Part shown: positions 34,318-45,514 of the stretch, one piece after another
Numbering within the stretch: the stretch's first letter is position 1
Layout: each line of letters starts with the position of its first letter
DNA from: Tanypteryx hageni
Lineage: Eukaryota > Arthropoda > Insecta > Odonata > Petaluridae
Assembly: GCA_028673005.1 (NCBI GenBank)
Contig: CM054118.1
Span: 7,094,410 to 7,158,409 of the forward strand
DNA: 64,000 bases
Direction: 5' to 3'
Notes under the pieces: generated by a model
The model's database searches: none
What the model saw: only the letters and a program-made list of their open reading frames with translations
Told to the model about the DNA's origin: nothing
Made by a program: the position numbers and the translations under genes

Positions 34318-34765
34318 CCCTCCATTCTCCTCTCCCTCCATTCCTCTCTCTCCCTCCATTCCTCTCTCCCTCCATTCCTCTCTCCCTCCATTCCTCTCTC
34401 CCTCCATTCCTCTCTCCCTCCATTCCTCTCTCCCTCCATTCCTCTCTCCCTCCATTCCTCTCTCCCTCCATTCCTCTCTCCCTCCATTCCTCTCTCCCTC
34501 CATTCCTCTCTCCCTCCATTCCTCTCTCCCCGTCCATTCCTCTCTCCCTCCATTCCTCTCCCCCTCCATTCCTCTCTCCCTTCATTCCTCTCTCCCTCCA
34601 TTCCTCTCCCCCTCCATTCTTCTCTCCCTCCATTCCTCTCTCCCTCCATTCCTCTCTCCCTCCATTCCTCTCTCTCTCCATTCCTCTCTCTCTCTCCATT
34701 CCTCTCTCCCTCCATTCCTCTCTCCCTCCATTCCTCTCTCCCTCCATTCCTCTCTCCCTCCATTT
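34318..34765. repeat. 16-bp minisatellite CTCTCTCCCTCCATTC
   Basis: About 28 tandem units with few variants (TCCCC, CGTCC and extra CT insertions). Because 16 is not a multiple of 3, each of the three minus-strand frames reads the same repeating peptide (GMEGERNGGREEWRER) without stops. This explains the long open frames here. It sits where the related Helitron has only a loose pyrimidine tract. Confidence 0.95.
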
Positions 34766-35600
34766 TTTTAAATTGTAATTTGGGAAGGTGATCACATATA
34801 ACGTTCTTGATTGATGTTGAGAGCGAAATATTATTTTATGTAAGAAAATCATTAAGGTATGTAAACATATCAGTGCATTCTCGCTCAAAACCTTTTGACC
34901 ATGACAAAGCTTCTGTTGAAAAGTCTGAAGTTTGCTATTCAGGATCAAAATGTTAGTACTTTTCCCCTGAAGAGAAAGATATAGTTCATTTACTTTCTCG
35001 AAGAAATCTGCCAAATATGAAAGAAAACTACTCCACTTTTGATCGCTAAAATGAGCAGCTAGATCTGGTTTCTTATCATGAAGAAATATTCGAAGTTCGT
35101 CGCTGAGTTCTACAATTATTTTCAATACTTGGCCACAAGAATGCCATCTTACTTCGGTGTGATATAGTAAAGTTTCATGAACAGACCCAATCTCTTTGCA
35201 TAAAGTATTAAATAGCCTCGAATTGACAGCTCGGCTTTTAACAAAATTAACTATAGTTATAACTGCACTCAGCAGTTCATTGAGTTCACCACCAATTTTT
35301 CGAAAAACTATTTTTTTTCGGTGTATAATGCAATGAACATATTTCGCATTTGGACATAGTTTTTTCACTTCTGCAGTGAATCCCAAAAGTCTTCCAGTCA
35401 TGGCTGCTGCATCATCTATGCATACACCTACGCATTTTGGCCATTCAAACTCATTCTCTGAAAAGAATTCATGCGCTTTTTTAAATATATCTATTCCTTT
35501 TGTTGTCCCGGCAAGAGTCTGGCAAAAGAGTAAGTCCTCATGAATTTGGAAATTGTATTGGTATCTCGCAAAAACCATTAACTGAGCATAGTTTGTAAAA
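34766..35600 (-). pseudogene. ZBED5-like hAT transposase relic
   Basis: The frame reads MVFARYQYNFQIHEDLLFCQ, then TKGIDIFKKAHEF, CVGVCIDDAAAMTGRLLGF, VHCIIHRKKIVF, NSRLFNTLCKEIGS and LLYHTEVRWHS, then NELYLSLQGKSTNIL. This is the core of the hAT-derived family that includes ZBED5 and SCAND3-type proteins. The usual CTDGAAAM is CIDDAAAM here. About 270 residues are open without a stop, but a stop lies a few codons upstream of the first Met (35578). The C-terminus runs into the minisatellite, so both ends are lost. The long open frame raises the question of recent decay. Confidence 0.88.
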
Positions 35601-35779
35601 TTTTATCGCCATGTACAATTTCACACATTTTCATTGCTTATGGTAATGCAAGATCCTCTCCAATCTGTTCGTTGTCCGCTACCGACTCTTGGAAGTCTCT
35701 TAGTGGAGGCGATAGTTGGTTGGTTTCCGGTTGAGTCCTTCATAGCGTTTACCATTTTATTTATTTTTTTTTATTTTGA
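35601..35779. other. unassigned DNA
   Basis: Short stretch upstream of the hAT relic with no recognised feature; it ends in a T-rich run. Confidence 0.3.
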
Positions 35780-35865
35780 CGACCTGCTGATTCTCTCTTG
35801 CCTACGCGCAATGGGTATATACGAGTTAGTGCAATGAAGAGCTGGTCAGTTTTAAAATTTAGGAT
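35780..35865 (-). repeat. SINE 3'-tail fragment
   Basis: Begins with a T-rich run, then GACGACCTGCTGATTC, GCCTACGCGCAATGGGTAT and GTGCAATGAAGAGCTGGTCA. This is the reverse complement of the SINE tail. A second fragment follows 120 bp downstream. Confidence 0.65.
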
Positions 35866-35983
35866 GAAGGATTCCTTCCTCATAAGGTATTTAGATATTT
35901 ACCTATCAAATGCGCGATGCGCTTTGATTAATAAAGGAGTACCATTACTCCGGTTTCTTTTTAATTTATTTATTTTATTACGA

Positions 35984-36065
35984 CTTGCTGATTCCTTCTG
36001 GCCTACGCGCAATGAGTATCTGAGAGGTATTGCAATGAATAGCTGGTCAATTAAAAATTTTTAGG
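35984..36065 (-). repeat. SINE 3'-tail fragment
   Basis: Has the same order of phrases as 35780-35865, including GCCTACGCGCAATGAGTATC and TGCAATGAATAGCTGGTCA. The body and tRNA head are missing, which suits 5'-truncation or a partner family sharing the tail. Confidence 0.65.
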
Positions 36066-36920
36066 AGGAAAGATGACTTCTTAATGATTAACCTCAATCC
36101 AATATATTTTCCGGTTTCTTTCGTTATGTATGTAGGCTATTGCAGTAAGTCGCTCGCAATTTTAATCACTCTAATATTGATCGAAAATCGCGGTCGTCTA
36201 CCGTTACTCGCATCATTCACGGCTTCGCGAATATTCCTTTTTCCTTCGACCCGCGTGCCTCGAGCCCCTCGTGAATGCACCGTATTACACGTATTGCGTC
36301 GCGAAAATCTCGCGTGCTTAGAAAAGCTTTCGGGTCGACATTTGTTGCTACGATTTCGCGTCTCCCGGTGCGTCAGCCCTTATTGCGACACGCGGCCACG
36401 TTCTTCGCGGTCGTCCTTTCCCCTCCATTCGGCGAGACGTGACCAGCCAGCCCTCTCTATGCAGTTCTCCCGTTTGAATTTTTCAGTGGATAAAGAGAGA
36501 GACGAGATATGGTCGGAGATAGCGATCGTTATATTTGTCTCGAAACTCTGTAACTAAGAATTTCATGATATTCGAATGTAACGGTCTCCTCGTCAGTTAA
36601 ATTTGAAACGCGAATGCGGAAAAAAGGTTTTAAAAGCGACTAAGTATACGAAAAAGGAAACTGTTGATATCAACGCGGATTTATTAACCGCGCAATATTC
36701 CGCAACGGAAAGATAAGAAACGTCGCACTGCGTCATCAAAAGGACGCATTGCGTTCAAAATGAGCGCCTTTTTGCGTTTCAGCGGAGCATTTTATGGTTC
36801 AATAATTCTTCGTCTGTTCGCGCTGATATTCCATATTGTCTTAATGAGCTGCGCAGTGTGGAAGATGTCAAAATTAATGCAACGAATAAAAGCTTAATGT
36901 TATTTGTTATTTATGCAGAC
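36066..36920. other. unassigned DNA, CpG-rich in part
   Basis: The stretch 36170-36560 is richer in CG dinucleotides than its surroundings (for example GCGTCGCGAAAATCTCGCG). A regulatory element or exon is possible, but no reading frame with a domain supports it. Confidence 0.3.
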
Positions 36921-37136
36921 CAGTGGTCAGCAAAAATCTTGGATGGTGGGTCCATTAGTGGGTCGGCTAAAAAAATTAATGAAAAAAAATCAAACCCAGC
37001 TACTTATATACAATATATTTACTAATTTGAATTACTCATTCATTTTCATAACATAAATACTTCTAAAGATGTTTACCTTTTTGGTTCAACCAAATCATGA
37101 TGGCGGGTCTTTCATTTCTTAGGTTGCCGACCACTG
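36921..37136. mobile_element. hAT-type MITE
   Basis: CAGTGGTCAGCAA (36921) and TTGCCGACCACTG (ending 37136) are inverted repeats of the hAT consensus CAGTGGT. The 216-bp unit has no ORF. The flanking 8-mers ATGCAGAC and ATGTGTGC share only four positions, so the duplication has decayed or the boundaries are slightly off. Confidence 0.65.
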
Positions 37137-38429
37137 ATGTGTGCGCACAGTGACTGACAGCGGGTATCTGTGTGCACTTTTTCTAGCTCTTTCAGTGCTA
37201 TGTTGATAGGCACTGGCAGTTTTAAAGCGTTTTTATTTAAAAAGAAAATATCTATTGATGGACATGCTAAAATCCAAACTGTTTCGGAACCAATTTGTCT
37301 ACGGTGTCTGAATTTTTCATAGTGATTCCATTTATTTGCTCGTAAATTAATTTCTGTTGGGAATGAACGTCTGCCCATCATACGCACGCTCCTTAAAATT
37401 AAATGTTTTAATCAATCTAATGTCTTGAAATTACGAATATTTCGCAATATTCGGCTTTATAAATGCTTTTTATAATTTTTACTTAGAAAGTATGAACTTT
37501 TGTTTTATTTTCAGTTTTGCGTTTAATTGAAGCGTCTTTACGAGAATAATTTTAAATTTTAGTACTTCAGTACAATATCTTTTACTCAAACATTCAAATA
37601 AGGAAAGATAAAAATCAATTATTCGCTGTAGCTCCGACAGAAGTCACCACATATAGCATTGCTGCTCTACAGTGACGAGGCGTCCATGGGAGCTAGGGAA
37701 GCGCCGCTTCCCTTAAAAGAATTATGTACATAATATTCTTCTTCTGTCCGTCCGTCCGTCCACCGAAGCGCTCTATGAAAATCTCCATAAGAGAATACTT
37801 AATAAAAATCCTTTTTTTTAATTGCAGGCTTTCTTTCTTTTGAAAAATTAAATTAGAACTAATTGACCTACTATCTTCGGACAGGGACCATTTTAAAGAC
37901 AAATAAACATAAATTCTTTTTCTTATCTTATTTGCTCTCGTTTCGAAATCGCTCAAGTTATACGTTTAAATCAGATTTATTGTAAAAATTTAAGCTTTTT
38001 ATGGACATGTTGCCTTGCCGACCCTGTCATTGTTAAACCTCGAGACTATTGTCGTCCTTATACTATATGCGTAAGGAAGGTGTGATTTGAATGCTTTAGT
38101 ACGAGAGAGAAGGCGCCCGAATTTTTTATAATGAAAATCATGTTTTTCATTAATTTCTTTTCAGTTAACACCACATCGAAAATTTTAGTAATTAATTATT
38201 TATATAGTTTTCATATTTTTTTGCAGTGCATCTTATAATTAACCGGAGTTATAAATTTGCATCGCATATATGAATCACGCAAAAAACATTCCTTAACATA
38301 CAGACTTTGTCGTTTAAATTTTAAAATATTTCAAGGATGATGTATTTAACTTCTTTATGCGGAAAGAAATATTTAAATCTCATTCGCAAATCTCAATAAA
38401 TTACGTTTGAATACGATTTGTTCACGTTT
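37137..38429. other. unassigned DNA
   Basis: AT-rich, with a GTCCGTCCGTCCGTCC run at 37745-37760 of the type seen before the tandem repeats at 25245. No gene was recognised. Confidence 0.3.
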
Positions 38430-39490
38430 TCACGCATTTTATATATATACGAGTAATCGGTGCTTGCATATTGCAAGCATGGTTGCTCTATAACCACCAC
38501 ACCTAATTTCATTCATCCTACTTGATGAGAATTACCGTAAATTGATTGCCAAATATTCCGCAATGTTATTTACACAGGAAAAACTCAAATGTTGGAGTGC
38601 CTGGAGTCAAACCGAGGAATCCTACAGGAGTCAATGGTATTATTTAAGCAAGCTAATCAATTCCAATTATAAAGTTTTGAGATAGTTGCAATGGTCACAT
38701 AACTATCTTTCATAATTCTCTAATATTTTCTGTTTTTGAGTTTTGAAGTCGTTTTCATTTTTGTAACATATTGGGAAGTTGTCTAAATTAATTCTTCTTG
38801 CGGAAAAAGAACTCAACTTCCGGAGCGCCTAAAGTCGAACTGAGGATACCTACATAAGATGTCTCATATTATCCGAAGGCCTGCTCATGACATCTACAGA
38901 CCTTAAAAATTTCAGCGCAATATTCATCTTAGTATTGTCTGCGCACCCAAATATGTTTTCCCTTTACTTTGAAATGTCACGGTATGAGAGTGACGTCCTG
39001 ACACTAAGCTAACTTTTCAGTTCGTGGCACTAAGCTCTAGTTCACTTTTGTTAACACGTAAAATAAATTCCCGAAGAAAAGCATTGTCTCGTAGTCATGA
39101 CAGAAATATTGAGCCATTGTTATAAATGTTATAAAATCCCGTTTTTATGCAGTAAAAATCGAATAATTGGACTAATTCGCCACGGATTCGTGTTTTACTT
39201 TCAGGAAAAATAATTTTTGTTCTTTTTCCCGTCTTATAAATTAGGTCCGGAGTTTGTCCCTTAATTAAAAGTAATTTAAAAATGCAATTATAAAAAGGCT
39301 TTTACGGATTTAAATAGTTTTCTAATGCGACTTGAAAATGAACGTTTTGGGATTTTCGATTTTCCCTGTTGGTTTTGGACCAACACCAAGGTTTCTTCCA
39401 AATTTCAGCCCTTTAGAATATCTAGAAGTACCTTAAGTTTTATATATCCTCCGTAAGAAGCAGCTATTTATAATAGATATTGGGCCACTG
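38430..39490. repeat. dispersed repeat family X, diverged copies
   Basis: Starts with ATATAC and then GGTGCTTGCATATTGCAAGC, the hairpin seen at 2121. Later come two phrases of the form GAGTGCCTGGAGTCAAACCG (38612) and GAGCGCCTAAAGTCGAACTG (38822), and a third block at 39395-39430 (TTCAGCCCTTTAGAATATCT). It looks like several decayed units of one family. The class is unknown. Confidence 0.4.
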
Positions 39491-41250
39491 TTGTCCCAAT
39501 AGTTGTATTCTATTCATGGCCTCATATTAAATGCACCAATTTAGTGCTTTAACACGGATTTGACTTTCGTACATGGGTATAACTTATTTGCTGAATCTAT
39601 TAAATAATTTGAGGAAGGATGGAAAAGAGAATGGGAATGAGCAGAAATTTAGAAAGATATAGAGGACAAAGCATTTGTATAGGACTAAATGGAACTGCGT
39701 TACAAGAATAACAATTATTAATTATAATTAAATTTTAAATATATTATACTATAGAATCATGCGCCATTGTCAAATTGTGGGAATACATAAAACGAAATAT
39801 AGGTAACGTAATTTTCAATAGATTTCTGTAAATGATAATACAGCAAATATTTCTAACAGAATTTCAAATAGGAGTGAAAAATAACATTTTATGACTTTTA
39901 TTTAAATTTGTTTAAATAAAGCCAATTTTTAGAAAAAATTCAAAATCGAATTTGGCGATAAAAAATGTGATAGTATGACATGGAAAGTGTTATTGTAATC
40001 TACTAAGTATAATTGCCTTAATTGATGCAAACAAATGTTCAGTTGAAAGAAAAGTAAATGTACATATAGATGTTCAAGGGAGGATGAGTTAACGATTATA
40101 AATATTGGTGTAAATTGAAGAATTTTTATAGAAGTTTTCTTATTGTACCTTCTGAAATATCTTTCACTTAACTCATTTTCGTTGTTAATGAAAAACAAAT
40201 TTCGCTGTCTATTAAGCGTAGAGAATATGCAGAATGAATAAAAAGTTTTTAGAGAACGAAAGCACTTATAATTGCACATTAAAACTGTCTTCAAATCCTT
40301 TTAACACATTTAGCCAGAGCGATAGTTTTGTTGGTGTTCGTCCTTTAAATAACCTTATTGTTTCTTTCTTCCCTACTTTAGTTTACATAAGATATGTATT
40401 ATTTCCTTTAGTTAATATTAGGTATTAGGTATTGTTTATAACGGTAGCCACGTACATTGTTAATCCAACAATATGTCCATTCCCGTCGTATTTAAATGGG
40501 AAATATTAAAATAGAAAAAAATTTAAAAAATAAAAAATGTAGTTCAAATCGTTTTAAAAACTCACCCATTTTGGTTAACTTTAAATTGCGGTTAAAATGG
40601 CATTTTCATCTTGCTTCTCCGCTCCGTAGTTGTTGCGGTATAATTGCACAAACAAACGAACAAATTCTTCAAAATATTTATAGAGGAGATGCACACTTGA
40701 GGTCGGGCCGAACTGATTTCCAGTGAGTGTTTCGTGCTCGGTCTCTGATTTAGTTTTACATTCGGGCTTTTTTCGCGCCTTGACTCACTTGAGAGGTTTA
40801 CTAAACGTGACGGTTGCAATTGTGTTCATTCGCGCCTTTCTTAGATCGCCAGAATTTTCGTCGTGGACATCCTTTTGAGAGAATGTTTCACCCCATCTTT
40901 CCAGAAATTACCAGAAATCCGGAAGGAAGGAAGAAATTGTTTCTGCTCCCACTCCGACCGGAACTTAACACTCTTACTATTATTTAGTAGGAAATTCTTG
41001 GAAGAAACGAAGCAACCTGATAACCCATTTCCGCCACCCACATTTACCTACCACCCTTTTTCCCTTTCTGCTTCCTTTTTTCATCACTATGACCGCCACC
41101 TCCTCCTCCCCCAGCCCCTCCCTACTATGGGAACCCCCACTAACTCTTCCTACTCATTTTTTTTCTTTTTCTCCTCGTCTCCCACATCCCCCTCACTCTT
41201 CAGCCTCCTACCCTATGCTCTTCCGGGATTTTGTATACTTAATGGCGTTT
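39491..41250. other. unassigned DNA
   Basis: AT-rich up to 40700, then mixed, with a pyrimidine-rich stretch at 41040-41220. No gene or element end was recognised. Part of the upstream Harbinger element may lie here but is unreadable. Confidence 0.3.
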
Positions 41251-41257
41251 ACTCTCT

Positions 41258-41490
41258 AAATGCATGGAAACCTACATAGGTGTAGCAGATTGTATTATAA
41301 AGTGTATTTGTGTCTTGCATAATAGCATTTTAGATAAAAACGGGTTTGAACGACATCTGTCTGATGTCATTCAAAGAAACTGCAATAGTCAAGCTGTGGG
41401 AAGACCTGGAAACTTAGCTAAATCCACCAGAGACATTTTTTCAGAATTTATTTCAAATAAACCTTTTTTGTACAATAATAACAATTAATA
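41258..41490 (+). pseudogene. PIF/Harbinger-like transposase C-terminal remnant
   Basis: Harbinger nucleases (HARBI1 relatives) end with a conserved stretch in which a cysteine is followed by VLHN and then a variable tail. Here the frame reads VADCIIKCICVLHNSILDK, followed by NGFERHL and a polar tail to the stop at 41488. Only about 70 residues survive and the DDE core is not seen upstream. The motif is short, so confidence is moderate. The remnant lies 0.6 kb upstream of a hAT relic on the same strand, but nothing ties the two together. Confidence 0.55.
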
Positions 41491-42080
41491 AAAATCTTTA
41501 AAAGGAGTTTAAATTGGTTACCCTCAACATTCATTTCCTTGCTTATCATTTTGGAATCACACTTCCCTAGCCCTTCAAAGAGGTCTACCAGCAGCCGTCG
41601 AGAAAGAACTAAACATTCATTCTGGTAAAATTGTCGGCACCGGTTACACGCGCTTACAAGTATAAATCGGCCTTTACTTTGTGCATCTTTATTTGATAAC
41701 TAACTTTCATTGTTCGCACTTGTCGGCTCCAGTAAGCGCTGGCAATAGGAAAGCGGGTAACCTGCTTTCTTTGTGTGAGTACCCTAACACTTATTACATA
41801 GTTAGTAAGTAGGTAGCCACTCCAGCCATTCTTTGAAAGTGCTTAGAGAACGTTATACGCCATCATCTGATCACTAGAATTCTCTAGTGTGCGCGTCGCG
41901 GCATTATATATCGTTTTCCACCTGTAGGAATCAATTCAAAAGTTTTATTATATAGTTTGTTTTCAATAACGAGTTTTAGCCCTAATAATCAGTGAAAATT
42001 CTATAAAAACAAAACTAAATAGTGGTGAATATATTTTAATTGAAAAGAACAACACTAAAAGTGAAGTCTGAAAATTTTTT
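41491..42080. other. unassigned DNA, probably hAT 5' flank
   Basis: No coding. It may include the 5' non-coding part of the hAT relic that follows; no convincing left terminus was found. Confidence 0.3.
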
Positions 42081-42084
42081 CGTC

Positions 42085-43075
42085 AAATCTGCATCGCTGC
42101 AACGAAGGAGAAAGTCGGTGCCGCTCAGTGCATTAAATGCGAGTCAATTCTAAGGTAAACATCTGGAATAACTGGGAATTCACATTTAAGTCTCCATCCT
42201 TACTAAAGTAGTGTTGGAACAATTAACATTACGCAGTTTCTTCTTCCCTCATCATTAAGTGTGCCAATGCGAGTGACGGAGGAGATAGCAAACTCTTGAG
42301 TGTCTTTGTGTTGCAAGGATCTTAGACCATTTGATGTTGTGGCCGATACAGGATTCTTAGAGTATTCACAAAAGTTGATTAAAATAGGCGTAATTCAAGG
42401 AAATGTAAATGTAAAAGTCATACTTCCCCACACAACAACTATTTCGCGCGAACGGTTTACGTCAATAACCCATCACTCAAATTCAATAGTTGATCGATTT
42501 AAAGTTCTGTAGTGCATCTACTGATATGTGGACTGATGATTGCATAAAAATTTCCGACAATTGAGGATGGTATCCGAGCGAGAAAGAGAAGAAACGATTG
42601 GATTAGTACGGGATTTAATGGAAGAATATAACAGGGAAGAACAGTTTAGAGAACATACAAAAGCCACTGATAAGTTCAATTTTACAACTGACAGTGACAG
42701 AATACCGTAAGTTGGAGTAGTATGTAGTAAACATGCGAAAAAGCCGAAGTTACTGTACTTCACTTCATTCAATGATACATAGCTTTAGAAAAGGATGATG
42801 AACTCGAGAGATATGTGAGATGTAGTGCGACGCAAGTTGCAATGAATAGTATTTTAAAGTGGTGGAGAAATTGCAAAAAAGAGTTTCTGCTGTTGTTGCG
42901 AGTGGCAAAGCAAGTTCTTTCTGTTCCAGCAACACGTTCAAGCAGCAAATGATATTTCAGTGTCGCAGGGTGGGTTATAAACGAGCGACGAACTTGTTTA
43001 AGCATTGACACCGTAGACTCGATTCTCTTTCTGCATAATAACATGAATAAAAACATCAAGTTTTTGGCCACATGA
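42085..43075 (+). pseudogene. hAT transposase relic with BED finger and dimerisation domain
   Basis: Domains appear in hAT order but in different frames. A BED-type finger is at 42105-42200 (AAQCIKCESIL, later HLSLH). Next comes CKDLRPFDVVADTGFLEYSQ and then LPHTTTISRERF (42312-42450). The catalytic-region phrase CSASTDMWTDDCIKIS is at about 42508-42555. The C-terminal dimerisation domain follows (DDELERYVRCS, about 42793; VAKQVLSVPATRSSSK, about 42904; then YFSVAGWVINERRTCLS and TVDSILFLHNNMN). Deletions remove much of the core between 42600 and 42790. This hAT differs from the ZBED5-like relic at 34.8 kb, being closer to the ZBED1/Hermes side. Confidence 0.88.
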
Positions 43076-43319
43076 GAGGAATTATTTTCGTTTTGGTGAG
43101 TAAATATATAATAAATAGAATTAAGTTATTAATTAAAATTTAAAATATAGCCAAAATAATGAGTAATTGAGAGGGAAAGAGTGGAAGAATGAATGAATGA
43201 AAGTGACTAAAAAACATAATTAGTCTTGAATGATTCGTAAAGTGTTATTTGAGGCAAAGGACATTAGTAGATGAAATAGGGTATATGGAATTACTGTCTG
43301 TAATGTTCCCTACAATATT

Positions 43320-43482
43320 TAAACTCATAATCGAGCCCCGCTGTGTCTTCGGGCCGGAATCGGGCCTACTTGGAAGAAAGTCGGAACCATCCTTTCGGGC
43401 TCTAGCTTGGGCCTCATATTAATTAGGCCGGGCGAACCCGGGCCGTAAATTTTCTCTCCGTGCAAACATCTAACGCACACTA
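43320..43482. repeat. probable hAT 3' non-coding end
   Basis: Rich in GGGC/GCCC phrases (CGGGCCGGAATCGGGCC, GGGCTCTAGCTTGGGCC, AGGCCGGGCGAACCCGGGCC). Such blocks are typical of subterminal regions of hAT elements. It follows the hAT relic and may be its 3' end. CGCACACTA (43474-43482) is inverted relative to TAGTGTGCG at 41885-41893, but the flanks show no matching 8-mers, so the true ends are unproven. Confidence 0.45.
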
Positions 43483-43502
43483 ATTTCCAAAAGTATTCCA
43501 AC

Positions 43503-43886
43503 AATTTGAGCGGCGTGGCCTTCGCGGCAGACTAAATTTTTACTTCCTATCTACTACGTGAATGTTATGTCAGTCGGTGAAAATGTATTCATGTTGTGAC
43601 GCCACCTCAGCCATCAGGGTTTATTATTGTATAAAATACGAGGTATTCGTGCGTATCGACCGGAGCTAACAAAGATTATTCCTCGTCTTGGGCGATCGTA
43701 TTAACCGACTATTATAATTCGTCATTGTTATTTAACAGTCATTTTTGCATCGTGATTATGCGTAATCAGGCCCTCGGAATTGTTTTATGTCCAAGTGATG
43801 GGTTGTTGGAGGAGGGCTGAAGCAAACTCGCTGCGTAATTAGTTCTAATAGTAGAAGTACAAGTGGATTTAAGAATTTCGAATCGA
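43503..43886 (+). repeat. left arm of long inverted repeat
   Basis: Reverse-complementary to 47687-48032 over nearly its full length, with indels. Landmarks: AATTTGAGCGGCG pairs with 48020-48032, TGACGCCACCTCA with about 47931-47943, and GAAGCAAACTCGCTGCGTAA with about 47734-47753. It is non-coding. It may be one end of a composite or fold-back element, or one of two MITE copies in opposite orientation. Confidence 0.75.
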
Positions 43887-43924
43887 CTTACTCTTTCCTC
43901 ACTGCATAAGTAGTAAGGAGGAAT

Positions 43925-44543
43925 GTATTCTACATCTACATCTACATTATACCCTGCAAGTCACCTTTTTGGTGGATGGCAGGGGGTGCAGTGCACCAAG
44001 GGTCCATAGTTTTCCTACGTTATCTTTTTCTATTATGCTCTCTTATCGTCCTAGGGAGAAACGATCCTCTATATCGCTCCGTTCTACAGTCGATCTCGCG
44101 AATCTTATCCTCACTGTCCTGCCTTCCGAGATACGTCGGGCTTCTGATAAGTCCTACTACCTCATTCGCTAGTCCCTCCGACATAAATTTTTCCAGTAGT
44201 TTAATTCTAGCCTGCAGCCTACGTTCCTCTAACGATGTCCATTTCAGATTATCTATTAATGATGTTACGCTTTGTTTACTATCGTAATTCCTCTTTACAA
44301 ATCTAGCTGCCCTGCGCTGAACCTTTTCTATCTCGTTAGTGAGTCCTTTTCGTAAGGATCCCACACAGCTGAAGCATATTCGACCTGCGGTCGGACCAAG
44401 GATAAATAACATAATTCTTTCACTTTTTCGGAGTTATTTCGAACTATTCTCCCTATAAAGGCCAGCTTTTTGTTAGCGGCACCTATCAATCTGCGAATGT
44501 GGGTGTCCCACGAGAGATCACGATGGATCGTGACTTCATGAAA
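43925..44543 (-). pseudogene. CR1/L2-group LINE, 5'-truncated copy B
   Basis: On the minus strand this reads VTIHRDLSWDTHIRRLIGAA at the 5' break, then LCYLSLVRPQVEYASAVWDP, a one-base frameshift at about 44345, and KVQRRAARFVKRNYDSKQ to FLPRTIREHNRK. It is the C-terminal part of ORF2 plus the 3' UTR. The 3' end carries (GTAGAT)n, visible as CTACATCTACATCTACATT at 43930-43948. It is nearly identical to the copy at 61.7-64.0 kb. The 5' break at 44543 abuts a fragment of repeat R. Confidence 0.9.
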
Positions 44544-44605
44544 AAAATCTATTTCCAAATTTCAAGGGAAATACACGTTCTGAAGTTCCCAGAACACGTT
44601 TTTCA
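44543..44605 (+). repeat. repeat family R fragment
   Basis: TTCATGAAAAAAATC, then AAGGGAAATACACGTTCTGA and CAGAACACGTTTT, match 8084-8150 of family R. It is wedged between LINE copy B and a SINE. Confidence 0.6.
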
Positions 44606-44925
44606 GGGGGTGCAGGTGGTGTAGTGGTTAGGACCCTGGCTGCTACTTGCCTGCTGCTTGAAAAGGCTGCGGGCATGAATACTGCGCTAATAGGATTTTT
44701 TCCAAGGTCGCCCGGCCTCATGTTGTGTGGTTTGAGGAGACCGCGCAAATTTAGCTGTTCCGTCCTTCGGAAGGGACGTTAAGCCGTTGGCTCCCTTGTG
44801 TTCTTCGTTAAGAGTAGGCTAATGCCGGCACCGGGTTTCTCTTCTCTCTTGCTTTTCCAGCTCTTCATTGCACTACCTCTTAGATACCCATTGCGCGTAG
44901 GCAAGAGGTGAATCAGCTGGGAACA
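44606..44925 (+). mobile_element. tRNA-derived SINE, copy 2
   Basis: Same structure as 29745-30075: GGTGGTGTAGTGGTTAGG head (44616-44633), B-box-like GCGGGCATGAATACTGCGC, body CCTTCGGAAGGGACGTTAAG (44764-44783), CTAATGCCGGCACCGGGTTT, and tail CATTGCACTACCTCTTAGAT. The tail ends ATCAGCTGGGAACATACATT, directly followed by the tail of LINE copy C. Confidence 0.88.
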
Positions 44926-44929
44926 TACA

Positions 44930-45500
44930 TTACATCTACATCTACATCTACAAGTTACCCTGCAATTCACCAAGTTGGTGGGTGGCAGGGGGTGCAATGC
45001 ACCAAATCCTACCTAAAGATTGTCTAACGCAATTCGAAATTTCCTATTGTGATCTCTTATTGTCCTCGGAAAGAACGAGCCTAGATAACGCTCCGTCCTA
45101 CAATCGATCTCACGTATTTTATCGTCTCGATCATTTCTACCTATATACGTCGGTGCCACAATTATTCCCACTACCTCCTCTTTTAGACATTCTGACCTAT
45201 ATTTCTCTAGAAGTTTCAACCTTGAGTGCAATCTACGCTCCTCCAGTGATACCCAGTTCAAATCGCTCAATAAAGAGGTGACGCTTTCCTTATGTTCGTA
45301 CTTTTGTTTTACAAATCTGGCTGCTCTGCGCTGTACTCTTTCTAGTTGAATTATGTGTCCCTTCTCGTACGGATCCCATATGCTCGCTGCGTATTCCACT
45401 TGTGGTCTTACCAGTGATAAGTAGCATGTTTCGCGTACTTTCTCTGTAGTGTTCCGTACTATTCTACCTATGAATGCCATTAGTATGATGAATAGCCACA
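44930..45500 (-). pseudogene. CR1/L2-group LINE, 5'-truncated copy C (second subfamily)
   Basis: The open frame on the minus strand reads AFIGRIVRNTTEKVRETCYL, then VRPQVEYAASIWDPYEKG, VQRRAARFVKQKYEHKESV and FFPRTIRDHNRKFRIALDNL to a stop near 45013. It matches copies A and B in layout but has many substitutions, so it is a related subfamily. It has the same style of 3' end, with (GTAGAT)n at 44935-44953. The 5' break at about 45490 runs into repeat R sequence. The C-terminal frame is intact. Confidence 0.9.
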
Positions 45501-45514
45501 TTAGTAACACTTTT

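Noticed and set aside
36170..36560. CpG-rich patch as a host first exon
   Set aside because: The 157-codon frame shows no domain or splice-bounded structure; a regulatory role is possible but unsupported.
41885..43482. TAGTGTGCG and CGCACACTA as termini of the hAT relic
   Set aside because: The 9-bp match is inverted and well placed, but flanking 8-mers (GAATTCTC and ATTTCCAA) do not match and the ends do not follow the usual hAT consensus.
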